Notes under the pieces: model-generated
What the model was told of the DNA's origin: nothing
What the model saw: only the letters and a program-made list of their open reading frames with translations
Databases searched by the model: none
Position numbers and translations under genes: made by a program
Source: Psychrobacillus sp. OK032
Lineage (GTDB): Bacteria; Bacillota; Bacilli; Bacillales_A; Planococcaceae
DNA: 53,647 bases
Direction: 5' to 3'
Assembly: GCF_900111345.1 (NCBI RefSeq)
Contig: NZ_FOGY01000012.1
Span: 1-53,647, forward strand
Shown: positions 39,058 through 50,485 of the stretch, piece by piece
Position numbering within the stretch: position 1 is the stretch's first letter
How the letters are laid out: each line of letters starts with the position of its first letter

Positions 39058-39091
39058 GTGGTGAATCCTCCTTTTCAACAACTAGCTTTCA

Positions 39092-39120
39092 TAGTATGTC
39101 CTAAAAAATAAAAAAAACTC
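39092..39120 (-). promoter_or_regulatory. Sigma-G promoter of sspF, overlapping the veg terminator
   Basis: The -10 CATACTA (39092-39098) is a perfect sigma-G element. The weak -35 GAGTT (39116-39120) is 17 bp upstream and lies in the 3' arm of the veg terminator. Confidence 0.65.
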
Positions 39121-39154
39121 TTTTTCCATTCCAAAGAACAGAGAAAGAGTTTTT
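39111..39154 (-). terminator. veg terminator
   Basis: AAAAACTCTTTCTC pairs with GGAAAAAGAGTTTTT over a mismatched apical region and is followed by T residues on the minus strand. Confidence 0.8.
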
Positions 39155-39185
39155 TTCTAATATAAAATGTAAAAGTTCTAAATAC

Positions 39186-39449
39186 TCATTTTACAACGAT
39201 TAAATTATTTGCTTCATCAAAAATAGTGATTTCTACTGCTTCTGTCAAAATGTCTGCATAACTATAAGATACACGTTCAAAAGAATTTTCATCTTGATCC
39301 AAGTCGATAACGAATACGGCATGATAAGTTTCTCTTAGTACACCAGCTCGCTCGATTGTTTTCTTACGTCCCCCGTTTGCTTTTAATTGCAAACGCTTGC
39401 CTAAATGATGATCTAATGACTTCTTAATATCAGCTAAAGTTTTTGGCAT
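39186..39449 (-). CDS. veg: Veg protein
   Basis: The 87-residue protein is a highly conserved, abundantly expressed Bacillales protein; in B. subtilis Veg promotes biofilm formation by interfering with SinR. It has a basic centre ([17 protein letters not shown]) and a beta-rich C-terminus. The ATG has GTGAGGTG upstream and two strong promoters precede it. The usual neighbour yabG is missing. Confidence 0.95.
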   Translation of the reverse strand: MPKTLADIKKSLDHHLGKRLQLKANGGRKKTIERAGVLRETYHAVFVIDLDQDENSFERVSYSYADILTEAVEITIFDEANNLIVVK

Positions 39450-39473
39450 TCCGCTTACACCTCACTGAATATT

Positions 39474-39539
39474 ACTATACCATCTATTTATTTTATTGTC
39501 AAACAAAACATTTTAACAACCAAAAGCACTCTTTGTCAA
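39474..39539 (-). promoter_or_regulatory. Tandem sigma-A promoters of veg
   Basis: The distal promoter is TTGACA (39534-39539), 18 bp, TAAAAT (39510-39515). The proximal one is TTGACA (39497-39502), 17 bp, TATAGT (39474-39479). Strong tandem promoters are also a property of B. subtilis veg. Confidence 0.85.
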
Positions 39540-39603
39540 CGTTTTTTTTTCATCCTATGACTACTTTCGATTATAAACATTACTAATATTGTAACAAGTA
39601 GCA

Positions 39604-40485
<882 letters not shown>

Positions 40486-41046
40486 TTATTTATCCTCCAT
40501 ATCCAGCTGTGAAATTGCTTCTGCTAGCTGTTCTCTACTAATTTGAAAAACGGAAAGTCGTTTTTGTAGTTGCTTTCCATTTGTATACCCAATTTTCAAT
40601 CGTTCTCCGAGCCTTGTTCTTCGTTCTTTGGAGTTTGGATGACCAATCAACTTTCCTTCTACCAACATATTTAAAGGAATATCCTCTGCTACATCTGTAT
40701 CAGACTTAGGCGTATAAACACTAGCAAGTGCAAGTCGGATATCTTCGTCTTTTGCATGTTCAATCCCTAGTCCTTTTCCATTTTTGGCAATCGTTTTTTC
40801 TTTCGATAAAAATGCATGCTTCACACCTGGCACATGCTCTTCGATAATTGCACGAATCCTTCTACCTGGATAATCCGGATCTGTAAAAATAATGACCCCT
40901 CTTTTATCCTGTGCATGTTGTATTTTTATAAGTGTTTCTTTGGAAATAGCCGATCCGTTTGTTTCTATCGTATCTGCATCGACAGCTCGCTTAACAGCAG
41001 TTGTATCATCCTTACCTTCTACAACTATTACTTCTTTTATTCGCAA
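40486..41046 (-). CDS. rnmV: Ribonuclease M5
   Basis: RNase M5 matures both ends of 5S rRNA together with L18. The 186-residue protein has an N-terminal TOPRIM domain (VVEGKDD at 8-14, then FTDPDYPG) and the M5-specific KIGYTNGKQLQKRL near the C-terminus. It starts with TTG (41046) 7 nt after GAGGAAG. A 5S gene lies at the right edge of the window. Confidence 0.96.
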   Translation of the reverse strand: MRIKEVIVVEGKDDTTAVKRAVDADTIETNGSAISKETLIKIQHAQDKRGVIIFTDPDYPGRRIRAIIEEHVPGVKHAFLSKEKTIAKNGKGLGIEHAKDEDIRLALASVYTPKSDTDVAEDIPLNMLVEGKLIGHPNSKERRTRLGERLKIGYTNGKQLQKRLSVFQISREQLAEAISQLDMEDK

Positions 41047-41088
41047 AGGTACTTCCTCTTTTCTACTGTATTACTCCTTATCATAACG

Positions 41089-41122
41089 CAAAAAAGCTCC
41101 CCCTATCAACGAAAGGGAAGCT
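41089..41122 (-). terminator. yabE terminator
   Basis: AGCTTCCC and GGGGAGCT pair (one G-T) and are followed by six T residues, between yabE and rnmV. Confidence 0.75.
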
Positions 41123-41130
41123 ATACAACA

Positions 41131-42342
41131 TCAATCAAGCACTTTTATACGTACCTTCTTACGTCCAAAATCATATGCTTTAGATTTGGAGGGCATAAAT
41201 AAGTCAATCTTGTTTCCTTTTATGGCACCACCAGTGTCTCCAGCTACCGCATAACCATAGCCTTCTACCCAAACTTTAGAACCTAGTGGAATTACTTTAG
41301 GATCCACTGCAATTACTTTAACATCTGGATTTGACTTTAGATTAATTCCGGTTGTAGTTACACCAGAGCAACCATTACAATAAGCCGTGTATGCGGTCGC
41401 TGTTACATAGAAATCTTTTCCTTCGCTAGCTGCATCGGAAGCAGTTTCTCCACGGGATACACTGGCAGTTACTACTTTTGTTCCAACTGCAACCACTTTT
41501 TTCGTAGGCTCTTTTGTCACTTTTTCACTGATAACATTACGAGATACTTCTACCCCATTTTCTTTTATCACATCATATGTACGTGAAACAGTTCCTTTTT
41601 CGCCTGCTTGCACAACTTTTTCTTTCCCTTTTAATAGCGAGTCATCTTTTTTCGTTTCTACTGCAAAGTTTGTAGCTTCCTCAACTACATCGGTGACCTT
41701 TTCTACTCGCACCACTTTTATAACGGAATCTGGAATGACCATTTCTTCCATTTGCCGTTCTACTCGGTCGAATTCATTCAATTGAATGTTATGTTGTTTT
41801 AAAAAGTCAGCGACCGTAGTCGAAGTGGACCATACCTTCTTCTCTTCTTTACCATCTAAAAGCGTGACTTCAAACGCTTTTTCAATTGCAATTTTGTTAT
41901 TCGGTCCAACCTCTGCATCCGCAGCAGGTGTAATAGCATCGTGTTCATTTATTTGAACCTTCGCTTTTGCGAGTATTTCTGAAACTAAATGTTCAGTAGT
42001 GTTGATTGTTTGAATTTCACCATCTACTGTAATTTCTATTTGTCTAGCCTGCTCCCACTCAATCTCTAAATTATTTTTGATTGAAGTGTTCACTGAGGGT
42101 TGTAAAAAGTCTTCATTTGCAACTACTATATTACGTTGTTTTAGTAGTTCTCCGACTGTATTGGCATGTGTTAATATCTCTTGTTGTTCACCGTTGACTG
42201 TTAAAGCAACAGTTTTCTTTGTTCCTTCGAATAAAACGAAAGAAACGACTGCAAGAAACAATAGTAAAGATGCAATAGTTACTAATGTTTGCTTGCTCCT
42301 CAATGAATGAAAGAACAGGTTTTTCATGGTATTATTTGACAT
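41131..42342 (-). CDS. yabE: Cell-wall-associated G5/3D-domain protein (YabE, Rpf/Sps-like)
   Basis: The 403-residue protein has a membrane anchor or signal segment (about 19-38), two or three DUF348 ubiquitin-like repeats (about 40-215), a G5 domain (about 215-300) and a C-terminal 3D domain with three conserved aspartates (DPK, GDTGG, IDLFM). Such proteins resemble resuscitation-promoting factors and probably cut peptidoglycan. The ATG at 42342 has AAGGAGG upstream; a 28-codon upstream extension runs through the promoter and is rejected. In B. subtilis it is under antisense control. Confidence 0.93.
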   Translation of the reverse strand: MSNNTMKNLFFHSLRSKQTLVTIASLLLFLAVVSFVLFEGTKKTVALTVNGEQQEILTHANTVGELLKQRNIVVANEDFLQPSVNTSIKNNLEIEWEQARQIEITVDGEIQTINTTEHLVSEILAKAKVQINEHDAITPAADAEVGPNNKIAIEKAFEVTLLDGKEEKKVWSTSTTVADFLKQHNIQLNEFDRVERQMEEMVIPDSVIKVVRVEKVTDVVEEATNFAVETKKDDSLLKGKEKVVQAGEKGTVSRTYDVIKENGVEVSRNVISEKVTKEPTKKVVAVGTKVVTASVSRGETASDAASEGKDFYVTATAYTAYCNGCSGVTTTGINLKSNPDVKVIAVDPKVIPLGSKVWVEGYGYAVAGDTGGAIKGNKIDLFMPSKSKAYDFGRKKVRIKVLD

Positions 42343-42359
42343 GAAAAACGCCTCCTTGT

Positions 42360-42399
42360 TCACTCGAGTGATTATATATAGTACTCGCCGTCTTGTCAA
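42360..42399 (-). promoter_or_regulatory. Consensus sigma-A promoter of yabE with a palindrome at the start site
   Basis: Perfect TTGACA (42394-42399), a 17-bp spacer and perfect TATAAT (42371-42376). A 12-bp perfect palindrome, TCACTCGAGTGA (42360-42371), directly follows the -10. Confidence 0.85.
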
Positions 42400-42471
42400 C
42401 TTTTTATATTTTTTTGCACTATTCAAATACGCTATAAACCGGCTACACCATGAGCATCTTAAGCTTTACAT

Positions 42472-43245
42472 TTATTTATCTATTATGCGAAAGAATTGCT
42501 CTGCATTATTCGTTGTTGCTTCCGCTACTTGTTCAATCGTAAGTCCTTTTAAACGTGCAATTTCTTCCGCAACAAGTGGTACAAGCGCAGGTTCATTTCT
42601 TTTTCCTCGATGAGGATGGGGCGCCAAATAGGGAGCATCTGTTTCGATTAATAAATGCTCTAGAGGAATCTCCGTAGCTACCTCTTTAGGCTTCCTTGCG
42701 TTTTTAAAAGTCACCGGACCTCCAAGTGAAATCTTGAAATTCATGTCGATACATTGTCTTGCTGTTTCGACACTTCCTCCAAAACAATGCATTATTCCAC
42801 CCGTTAGATAAGCATCTTCTTCTTTTAATATGCGAATAACGTCTTCGGTTGCTTCTCGATTATGTATAATAATCGGTAAATTTACTTTTTGAGCTAATCG
42901 GATTTGTTTTCGGAATAATGTTTGTTGAATCTCTATTGGAGATTTATCCCAGTGATAATCCAACCCTGTTTCACCGATTCCTACTACTTTTTCATGTGCA
43001 GCAAGCTCTTCAATCCATTTAAGGTCTTCTTCTGTGCAATCGATTGCATCTACCGGATGCCAACCAATTACCGCGTAAATGAATGAATATTGTTCTGCTA
43101 GCTTCATTGCTCGTTCGATGGTTTTACGATCAAATCCTACCACAACCATTTTCTTTACGTTTGCTTCTAATGCTCGATCAATGACTTCCTGTAAATCTTC
43201 TTCGTATTGATCGGCGTTTAAATGTACATGCGTGTCTATAAACAT
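42472..43245 (-). CDS. tatD: TatD-family metal-dependent DNase (YabD)
   Basis: The 257-residue TIM-barrel hydrolase has the metal ligands of the family: DTHVHLN (His6, His8), GIGETGLDYHWD, HCFGG and ETDAPYLAP. Relatives act as 3'-5' exonucleases in DNA repair or degradation. The ATG has GGAGGAAAAAGG upstream. It follows metS as in B. subtilis. Confidence 0.95.
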   Translation of the reverse strand: MFIDTHVHLNADQYEEDLQEVIDRALEANVKKMVVVGFDRKTIERAMKLAEQYSFIYAVIGWHPVDAIDCTEEDLKWIEELAAHEKVVGIGETGLDYHWDKSPIEIQQTLFRKQIRLAQKVNLPIIIHNREATEDVIRILKEEDAYLTGGIMHCFGGSVETARQCIDMNFKISLGGPVTFKNARKPKEVATEIPLEHLLIETDAPYLAPHPHRGKRNEPALVPLVAEEIARLKGLTIEQVAEATTNNAEQFFRIIDK

Positions 43246-43371
43246 CCTTTTTCCTCCTTTATTACCACATATATTTTATTGGATGGTATTTTCAAATAGT
43301 ATTTAACTAAGAATTACAGCTGGTTATCCGCTTCAGGTGGTTCTTTTCTAACCAACATAAGAGATGCGAAG

Positions 43372-43409
43372 ATAAATAAACCTGTCACTTTTGCGACAGG
43401 TTTATTTTA
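43372..43409 (-). terminator. metS terminator
   Basis: AAAATAAACCTGTC and GACAGGTTTATTT form a 13-bp stem next to the metS stop, with T-rich flank. Confidence 0.85.
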
Positions 43410-43413
43410 ACTA

Positions 43414-45459
<2,046 letters not shown>

Positions 45460-45614
45460 TTATACAATAATACTTACCTGACTATTATTAAATAAAACAG
45501 TTAATATTTCAAAATAATAACTATTTTTAATTTTATTAATCAAATTTTTATCTATTACTCTATAAAATAGTCATTTTTTTATCATTTAACGCAACTATTT
45601 CGGTAATTTAATTA

Positions 45615-45681
45615 TTGACGAAAATGGTAGTACTTGGTATGATTGTATGTATGAAAGTGATTCATGTCGAATAATGACGAA
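45615..45681 (+). promoter_or_regulatory. abrB promoter with tandem Spo0A boxes
   Basis: TTGACG (45615-45620), 17 bp, TATGAT (45638-45643). Downstream of the start site are TGTCGAA (45665-45671) and TGACGAA (45675-45681), in the same tandem form as the Spo0A operator that represses abrB in B. subtilis. Confidence 0.88.
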
Positions 45682-45713
45682 AAATTTGCACTCTTGAGAG
45701 GAGAAAAAATATT

Positions 45714-45989
45714 ATGAAATCTACAGGTATTGTTCGTAAAGTTGATGAATTAGGACGCGTAGTTATTCCTATTGAACTTCGTCGTACTTTAGGTATTGCA
45801 GAAAAGGATGCACTAGAAATTTATGTAGACGACGACAAAATCATCCTAAAAAAATATATGCCAAACATGACTTGCGCTGTAACTGGTGAAGTATCAGATG
45901 ACAATCTTCGTCTTGTTGGTGGTAAATTAATTCTAAGCGCTGAGGGTGCGGAATTATTAATTAAAGAGATTCAAAATAACCTAAAATAA
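45714..45989 (+). CDS. abrB: Transition-state regulator AbrB
   Basis: AbrB is a DNA-binding repressor of stationary-phase and sporulation genes. The 91-residue protein has the N-terminal AbrB domain (1-50, STGIVRKVDELGRVVIPIE) and the C-terminal multimerisation region. It is the divergent neighbour of metS and convergent with rsmI, as in B. subtilis. The ATG has GAGAGGAG upstream. Confidence 0.98.
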   Translation: MKSTGIVRKVDELGRVVIPIELRRTLGIAEKDALEIYVDDDKIILKKYMPNMTCAVTGEVSDDNLRLVGGKLILSAEGAELLIKEIQNNLK

Positions 45990-45991
45990 TA

Positions 45992-46030
45992 AAAACATCC
46001 GTATTCTGTTTTAGAATATGGATGTTTTTA
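45992..46030. terminator. Bidirectional abrB/rsmI terminator
   Basis: AAAAACATCCGTATTC and GAATATGGATGTTTTT pair (one G-T) with A and T flanks in the gap between convergent genes. Confidence 0.9.
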
Positions 46031-46031
46031 A

Positions 46032-46913
46032 TTAATCTACATGATAATTTTGATAAACTTCTCTTTTTGGCAAACCTCTTTGGATCGCCACTTCTTTAAT
46101 CGCTTCTTTTGTAGTACATTGCTTTTCCTCTATAATAATGTTCACATGTTCTTCTATACTTAGTTTATCCCACCATGAAACTTCTAATTCATCTATTTGT
46201 TCTTTATCATTACCATTTAATACGATACAAAATTCACCACGAATTTCATTTTGCTCTACCCAACTTACCACTTCATCAATAGTTCCTCTTATAAACTCTT
46301 CGAACTTTTTCGTCAGTTCTCTAGCTAATACAATTTGACGATCACCATCCATAATGGCTTGCATATCTTTTAAGGAATCCTTTATCCGATGTGGAGATTC
46401 ATATAAAATAATAGACTCCTGTCTTTTTTGAAGCTGTGTAATTTCCTCCTTTCTTTCTTTTTTATTTCTACTTAAAAATCCATAAAAGAAAAAAGGTTGT
46501 GTCGATAAACCCGATGCAATTAATGCACTGAGTGCTGCATTTGCTCCTGGTATTGGAATGACTCCAAAGCCTTCATCCACTGCTTTTGCTGCAATATCTG
46601 CCCCTGGATCTGAAATACAAGGTAGTCCTGCATCGCTCACTAATGCTATACGCTTTCCCTGTTTTAATAAGTCTAGTATCTTTTCTCCCCCTGTTTGCTG
46701 ATTGTGATCATGATAGCTCATAAGTGGCGTCGTTATCTCAAAATAATTACAAAGTTTTTTCGTATTGCGTGTATCTTCTGCTGCTATTATATCTACTTCT
46801 TTTAATATTCGAATGGCACGCATCGTCATGTCTTCTAAATTGCCGATGGGCGTTGCAACTAAATACAAACAACTAGTTTGTTCGTGCTCCGTCGATTTCT
46901 GAGATTTCATCAT
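46032..46913 (-). CDS. rsmI: 16S rRNA 2'-O-ribose C1402 methyltransferase
   Basis: RsmI methylates C1402 in the ribosomal decoding centre using SAM. The 293-residue protein has the tetrapyrrole-methylase-like fold with LYLVATPIGNLEDMTMRA (about 17-34), AAEDTRNT, VSDAGLPCISDPG and YESPHRI. The ATG at 46913 (next codon also ATG) has GGGAGGG 7 nt upstream and overlaps yazA by 41 nt. Confidence 0.96.
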   Translation of the reverse strand: MMKSQKSTEHEQTSCLYLVATPIGNLEDMTMRAIRILKEVDIIAAEDTRNTKKLCNYFEITTPLMSYHDHNQQTGGEKILDLLKQGKRIALVSDAGLPCISDPGADIAAKAVDEGFGVIPIPGANAALSALIASGLSTQPFFFYGFLSRNKKERKEEITQLQKRQESIILYESPHRIKDSLKDMQAIMDGDRQIVLARELTKKFEEFIRGTIDEVVSWVEQNEIRGEFCIVLNGNDKEQIDELEVSWWDKLSIEEHVNIIIEEKQCTTKEAIKEVAIQRGLPKREVYQNYHVD

Positions 46914-47175
46914 CTATTTGCCCTCCCATATAATGAACTTTTTGTTTTCTCGATAATTGCTTAAATGCATATTCTGCTTGCATTGCTTCACGTTTCGTAT
47001 CGAATATTTCGTTATATATACAGGCAACTGGGCGTCTTGCTCGTGTATATTTTGCCCCTTTTCCTTCATTATGCACATTAATTCTTTTGTCTAAATCATT
47101 TGTATAGCCCGCATAATAGGAACCATCATTGCATTCTAAAACGTAGAAAGTATGAATCTTTTCATTCTTTTCCAT
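46873..47175 (-). CDS. yazA: GIY-YIG nuclease-domain protein (YazA)
   Basis: The 100-residue protein is a single GIY-YIG domain of the UPF0213 type, with [18 protein letters not shown] (10-27), the catalytic Arg in DKRINVH and a C-terminal Glu in REAMQAE. The cellular role is unknown. It overlaps yabB by 14 nt and rsmI by 41 nt, which implies coupled expression. Confidence 0.92.
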   Translation of the reverse strand: MEKNEKIHTFYVLECNDGSYYAGYTNDLDKRINVHNEGKGAKYTRARRPVACIYNEIFDTKREAMQAEYAFKQLSRKQKVHYMGGQIDDEISEIDGARTN

Positions 47176-47908
47176 ATAACATCTCTTTTACTTCTTCTGT
47201 ATATTGCCCATCTTCTCCATATACATATAAGGGTGGTAAAATTTTTAAATCTGGCTTACCGTCTTTGATTGCTTCTATTAATAGTGTATTTGCTTCTTTT
47301 CCTTCCTTAGGATAGACAAATCGAATACGCTTAGGCTCTAGTCGATTTGCCCTCATCGCGGTAACGATATCAAGTAATCTCCCAGGGCGATGAACAAATG
47401 CTGCTTTTCCACCTTGCTTTAACAGTTCACTTGCGGAAATAACAGCTTCCTCTAGCGTAAGGTGAATCTCGTGCCTAGCAATAGCTAAATGTTCTTTTAA
47501 ATTTCTCTCACTCGCTTCATGCGCTGGAAAGTAAGGAGGATTGCAAGTGACGACATCATATTTTTCCGATCCAATTTGTGCAGCAATTCCCTTTACATCA
47601 GCTTGCTTAATCGTAATTTGCTCAGAAAGTTTGTTATACCCGACGCTTCTTGTGGCCATATCTGCAAGTCTTTCTTGTAATTCAATCCCTATTATTTCTG
47701 CTTTCGTTCGGGCACTTAAAAATAAGGGAATCGCCCCATTACCCGTACATAAATCTACAATTTTCCCTCTATTAATCGGTACATATGTATATCTTGATAA
47801 TAATACAGCATCCAATGAGAACGAAAAAACAGAAGGACTTTGAATAATGCGTAAATCCTCTGCCAATAAATAATCTAGTCGTTCGTCATCCTTTAACCAT
47901 TGTTCCAT
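47162..47908 (-). CDS. yabB: tRNA1(Val) adenine-37 N6-methyltransferase family (YabB/TrmN6)
   Basis: The 248-residue protein is a class I SAM methyltransferase with [10 protein letters not shown] (51-60) and the N6-adenine motif NPPY (123-126). It probably methylates tRNA, as E. coli TrmN6 does; the exact target in Bacillus is not established from sequence. The ATG at 47908 has GGAGG 8 nt upstream; an in-frame TTG overlaps that site. Confidence 0.93.
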   Translation of the reverse strand: MEQWLKDDERLDYLLAEDLRIIQSPSVFSFSLDAVLLSRYTYVPINRGKIVDLCTGNGAIPLFLSARTKAEIIGIELQERLADMATRSVGYNKLSEQITIKQADVKGIAAQIGSEKYDVVTCNPPYFPAHEASERNLKEHLAIARHEIHLTLEEAVISASELLKQGGKAAFVHRPGRLLDIVTAMRANRLEPKRIRFVYPKEGKEANTLLIEAIKDGKPDLKILPPLYVYGEDGQYTEEVKEMLYGKE

Positions 47909-47929
47909 AATTGATTCCTCCAAGTATTA

Positions 47930-48030
47930 GAAAAGCGCAAGCACTATTGTTTGCCTCGAGGGCAGTGCTCTTTCTGCGACGAGCAGTGCACAGGAGAGAG
48001 GTGCCCGAGCTAGATCGATACTGAGTAAAA
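47930..48030. repeat. Intergenic repeat, AAGCGCAAGC-type, copy 3
   Basis: The plus strand begins AGAAAAGCGCAAGCACTA and continues with GCGACGAGCAGTGCACAGG. It is a diverged member of the family at 16110-16245 and 38735-38815. It lies between yabA and yabB. Confidence 0.5.
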
Positions 48031-48055
48031 AAGTTTATACTTTCTTACCTTAAAA

Positions 48056-48100
48056 CAAAAGACTGACACCCACTTTTGGAGTGGCATCAGTCAATTGATC
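48056..48100 (-). terminator. yabA terminator
   Basis: GACTGATGCCACT and AGTGGGTGTCAGTC pair with one bulge and are followed by TTTTGTTTT on the minus strand. Confidence 0.8.
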
Positions 48101-48452
48101 ATACGTTTTGTTTATTTAAAAATGATAAGCAAAATAGACAATCTTCTTCTTTACGAGAACTTCCAAAATGAACATGACAAACATGGTAGCCTTCTTGATA
48201 AAGTCGTGCTAAATTATCATGACCTTCTCCAACGTCCGCTTTGTTTAATTTTTCTTCTCGAACTTTCTCATTTAATGCTTCTTTTTCATGCATTTCATCG
48301 AGTCTTTGTCTTAAATGGTTATTCTCTTGTTGTAGCGTTTGACGTTCTTCTACCATTATCGCCACAAATTCTTTTAAAGCTCGAAATTGCAGCTGCGTGG
48401 ACTCTAATTGTTTTTCAAATTCTATAATTGTATCTAAAAAATTACGGTCCAT
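48099..48452 (-). CDS. yabA: Replication initiation control protein YabA
   Basis: YabA binds DnaA and the DnaN clamp and restrains initiation. The 117-residue protein has an N-terminal coiled coil (about 5-60) and a C-terminal zinc domain with [20 protein letters not shown] use ATG (48452); a GTG one codon earlier has equally good ribosome-site spacing. It starts 12 nt after ricT. Confidence 0.96.
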   Translation of the reverse strand: MDRNFLDTIIEFEKQLESTQLQFRALKEFVAIMVEERQTLQQENNHLRQRLDEMHEKEALNEKVREEKLNKADVGEGHDNLARLYQEGYHVCHVHFGSSRKEEDCLFCLSFLNKQNV

Positions 48453-48464
48453 CACACATTCACC

Positions 48465-49295
48465 TCATTGCCTTGACCATTGTACCGGATTTTCCGCATG
48501 GCTAATAATTTCTTCTAACGTGTAATCTAATACTCTTTGTGGATCATTTAACTCTATACGTAAAACTCGCTCTAAAATATTCATACTTACCACTCTACCA
48601 ATACCATCCGGCGTTTCAATTTTATCGCCAATATCCGGCATTTGTTCTCTTGCTTCCTCATATTCATCATTTTCATACTTTAAGCAACACATTAAACGTC
48701 CGCATAGACCAGATATTTTCGATGGGTTCAATGATAAATTTTGATCTTTTGCCATTTTAATAGATACCGGTTCAAAATCACCTAAAAATGTAGAACAACA
48801 AAGCATACGTCCACATGGACCAATGCCACCTAGCATTTTAGCTTCATCGCGCACTCCAATTTGTCTTAGTTCAATACGGGTTCTAAATACAGATGCTAAA
48901 TCCTTTACTAAATCACGAAAATCTACTCTACCTTCCGCAGTAAAATAAAAAATAATTTTGTTTCTGTCAAATGTATATTCAACATCCACAAGTTTCATCT
49001 CTAAAGATCTTTCTAAAATCTTCTCAGTTCCTAAAGCTAAAGCTTGTACAGATTCTAAACGATTTTCATCTACTTGGATACGATCTTTCTCAGTAGATGG
49101 TCTTACTACTTGTTTTAAAGGAAGAACAACATCATGCTCTCCTACTTGCTTGATCGGTACGACTACCTTGCCGTATTCAATCCCTCTAGCAGTTTCTACA
49201 ATCACATAGTCGTCTTTCTCTAACGCAAAATGAACTGGATCAAAATAATATATTTTACCCGCTTTTTTAAAGCGAACTCCTACAACATTATACAA
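48465..49295 (-). CDS. ricT: RicT (YaaT), PSP1-domain regulator of RNA processing and sporulation
   Basis: RicT acts with RicA and RicF in an iron-sulfur complex that promotes RNase Y maturation cuts and Spo0A phosphorylation. The 276-residue protein has a PSP1 C-terminal domain and the cysteine clusters CGRMLCC and CGRLMCC. It starts with TTG (49295), AGGAGG 9 nt upstream, and overlaps holB by 8 nt; the protein begins MYNVVGVRFKKAGKIYYFDP as in B. subtilis. Confidence 0.96.
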   Translation of the reverse strand: MYNVVGVRFKKAGKIYYFDPVHFALEKDDYVIVETARGIEYGKVVVPIKQVGEHDVVLPLKQVVRPSTEKDRIQVDENRLESVQALALGTEKILERSLEMKLVDVEYTFDRNKIIFYFTAEGRVDFRDLVKDLASVFRTRIELRQIGVRDEAKMLGGIGPCGRMLCCSTFLGDFEPVSIKMAKDQNLSLNPSKISGLCGRLMCCLKYENDEYEEAREQMPDIGDKIETPDGIGRVVSMNILERVLRIELNDPQRVLDYTLEEIISHAENPVQWSRQ

Positions 49296-50295
49296 AAGTG
49301 AATACCTCCTGCAAGTTTAGCATTAACTGCTCCATCATCAGTGTCCGGTTCATGTTCTTATGCAAGTTTTGTTTTGCATGTAAAATTATTTCTAATTGCT
49401 TGGATAATTGCTCATACGTAGTATGTAGAGCAACTTGATTCCAATAATGTATCATATCCGGATAAGTACAGACTGCGACGTTACTTGCTTTTATAGCTAC
49501 TATATCACGATAAGCGAATAGTAGTAAATCTAATGCTTGTTCTGCTTGTTCCTTTTCTTTGAGCAATGGACCAAAATCTTCATGAATGCACATCAGTGCA
49601 TCTTGAACACTTTTTCCACTCGCTTCAACCAATTTTAACACTGATTTCCTCGCAAGTCCAAAATGCTCGTCCTTCGACAATTTAATTGCTTCTTCGACTT
49701 GATTCGTCATCCGACATACAGTAGAGGCCATAGAATCCGTTATCCCCTCTTCTACAAGTCTTTGTTTTAGGACCGATTGAGGCATGGCTGCTAAACTTAA
49801 ATGCTGGCATCTAGAACGAATGGTTGGAATTAGTGCATGCATTCTATCGGTTAAAAGTATTGCCGTTATCTCACTTTGTGGTTCTTCTAAAAATTTTAAT
49901 AATGTATTCGCAGCACTAGCATTCAATTGATCTGCATGATGGATGACATATATTTTACGACCAGTTTCAATAGCTGTTTTACTCATTTCATGGATTAAAT
50001 CATCTATTTGGCCTCGCTTAATGAATTGACCGTCTGGTTCAATTTCCTTAAAGTTTAGATGATTATTTGATTTTAATCTTTTACAACTTCGACATGTTTC
50101 ACATGGAACATTTTCAGTAGGATTTTCACATAAAATAAGTTGTACAAAAAATTGCATCACCTTTACTTTTCCAGTCCCTTTTGCACCTTCAATGATATAT
50201 GCATGCCCTATGCGTTTTTTTTGTATAATCGATTGTATTTGCTTTATTGCCACTGGTTGTAGTTTATCTACAGCTTCAAATGACCAGTTATTCAT
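49288..50295 (-). CDS. holB: DNA polymerase III delta' subunit
   Basis: HolB is a clamp-loader subunit. The 335-residue protein has an AAA+ domain with GAKGTGKV in the P-loop position, a zinc module CETCRSC and the sensor region SRCQHL. The P-loop ends in Val rather than Thr/Ser, fitting the non-hydrolysing role of delta'. The ATG is preceded by AAGGTG. It leads ricT and yabA. Confidence 0.95.
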   Translation of the reverse strand: MNNWSFEAVDKLQPVAIKQIQSIIQKKRIGHAYIIEGAKGTGKVKVMQFFVQLILCENPTENVPCETCRSCKRLKSNNHLNFKEIEPDGQFIKRGQIDDLIHEMSKTAIETGRKIYVIHHADQLNASAANTLLKFLEEPQSEITAILLTDRMHALIPTIRSRCQHLSLAAMPQSVLKQRLVEEGITDSMASTVCRMTNQVEEAIKLSKDEHFGLARKSVLKLVEASGKSVQDALMCIHEDFGPLLKEKEQAEQALDLLLFAYRDIVAIKASNVAVCTYPDMIHYWNQVALHTTYEQLSKQLEIILHAKQNLHKNMNRTLMMEQLMLNLQEVFTFV

Positions 50296-50444
50296 CTTAT
50301 CACCTTCTTTTTATCCAATTCCACTTGATTATTTGCAACTTGTTTTCTGTGCTTTGCGAGCGAAAAAGTAAATGTTATAGAGCATTAATAATTGGAGGAT
50401 ACTGAAATGCTAGGTTACCAATATTACATACTTTTTTATCTCTT

Positions 50445-50482
50445 AAAAAATCCCGTGTCTCGCAGGTGGCGAAAACACGGGA
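50445..50482 (-). terminator. yaaR terminator
   Basis: TCCCGTGT and ACACGGGA with inner TTCGC/GCGAG form a strong stem followed by six T residues on the minus strand, separating yaaR from holB. Confidence 0.88.
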
Positions 50483-50485
50483 AGT

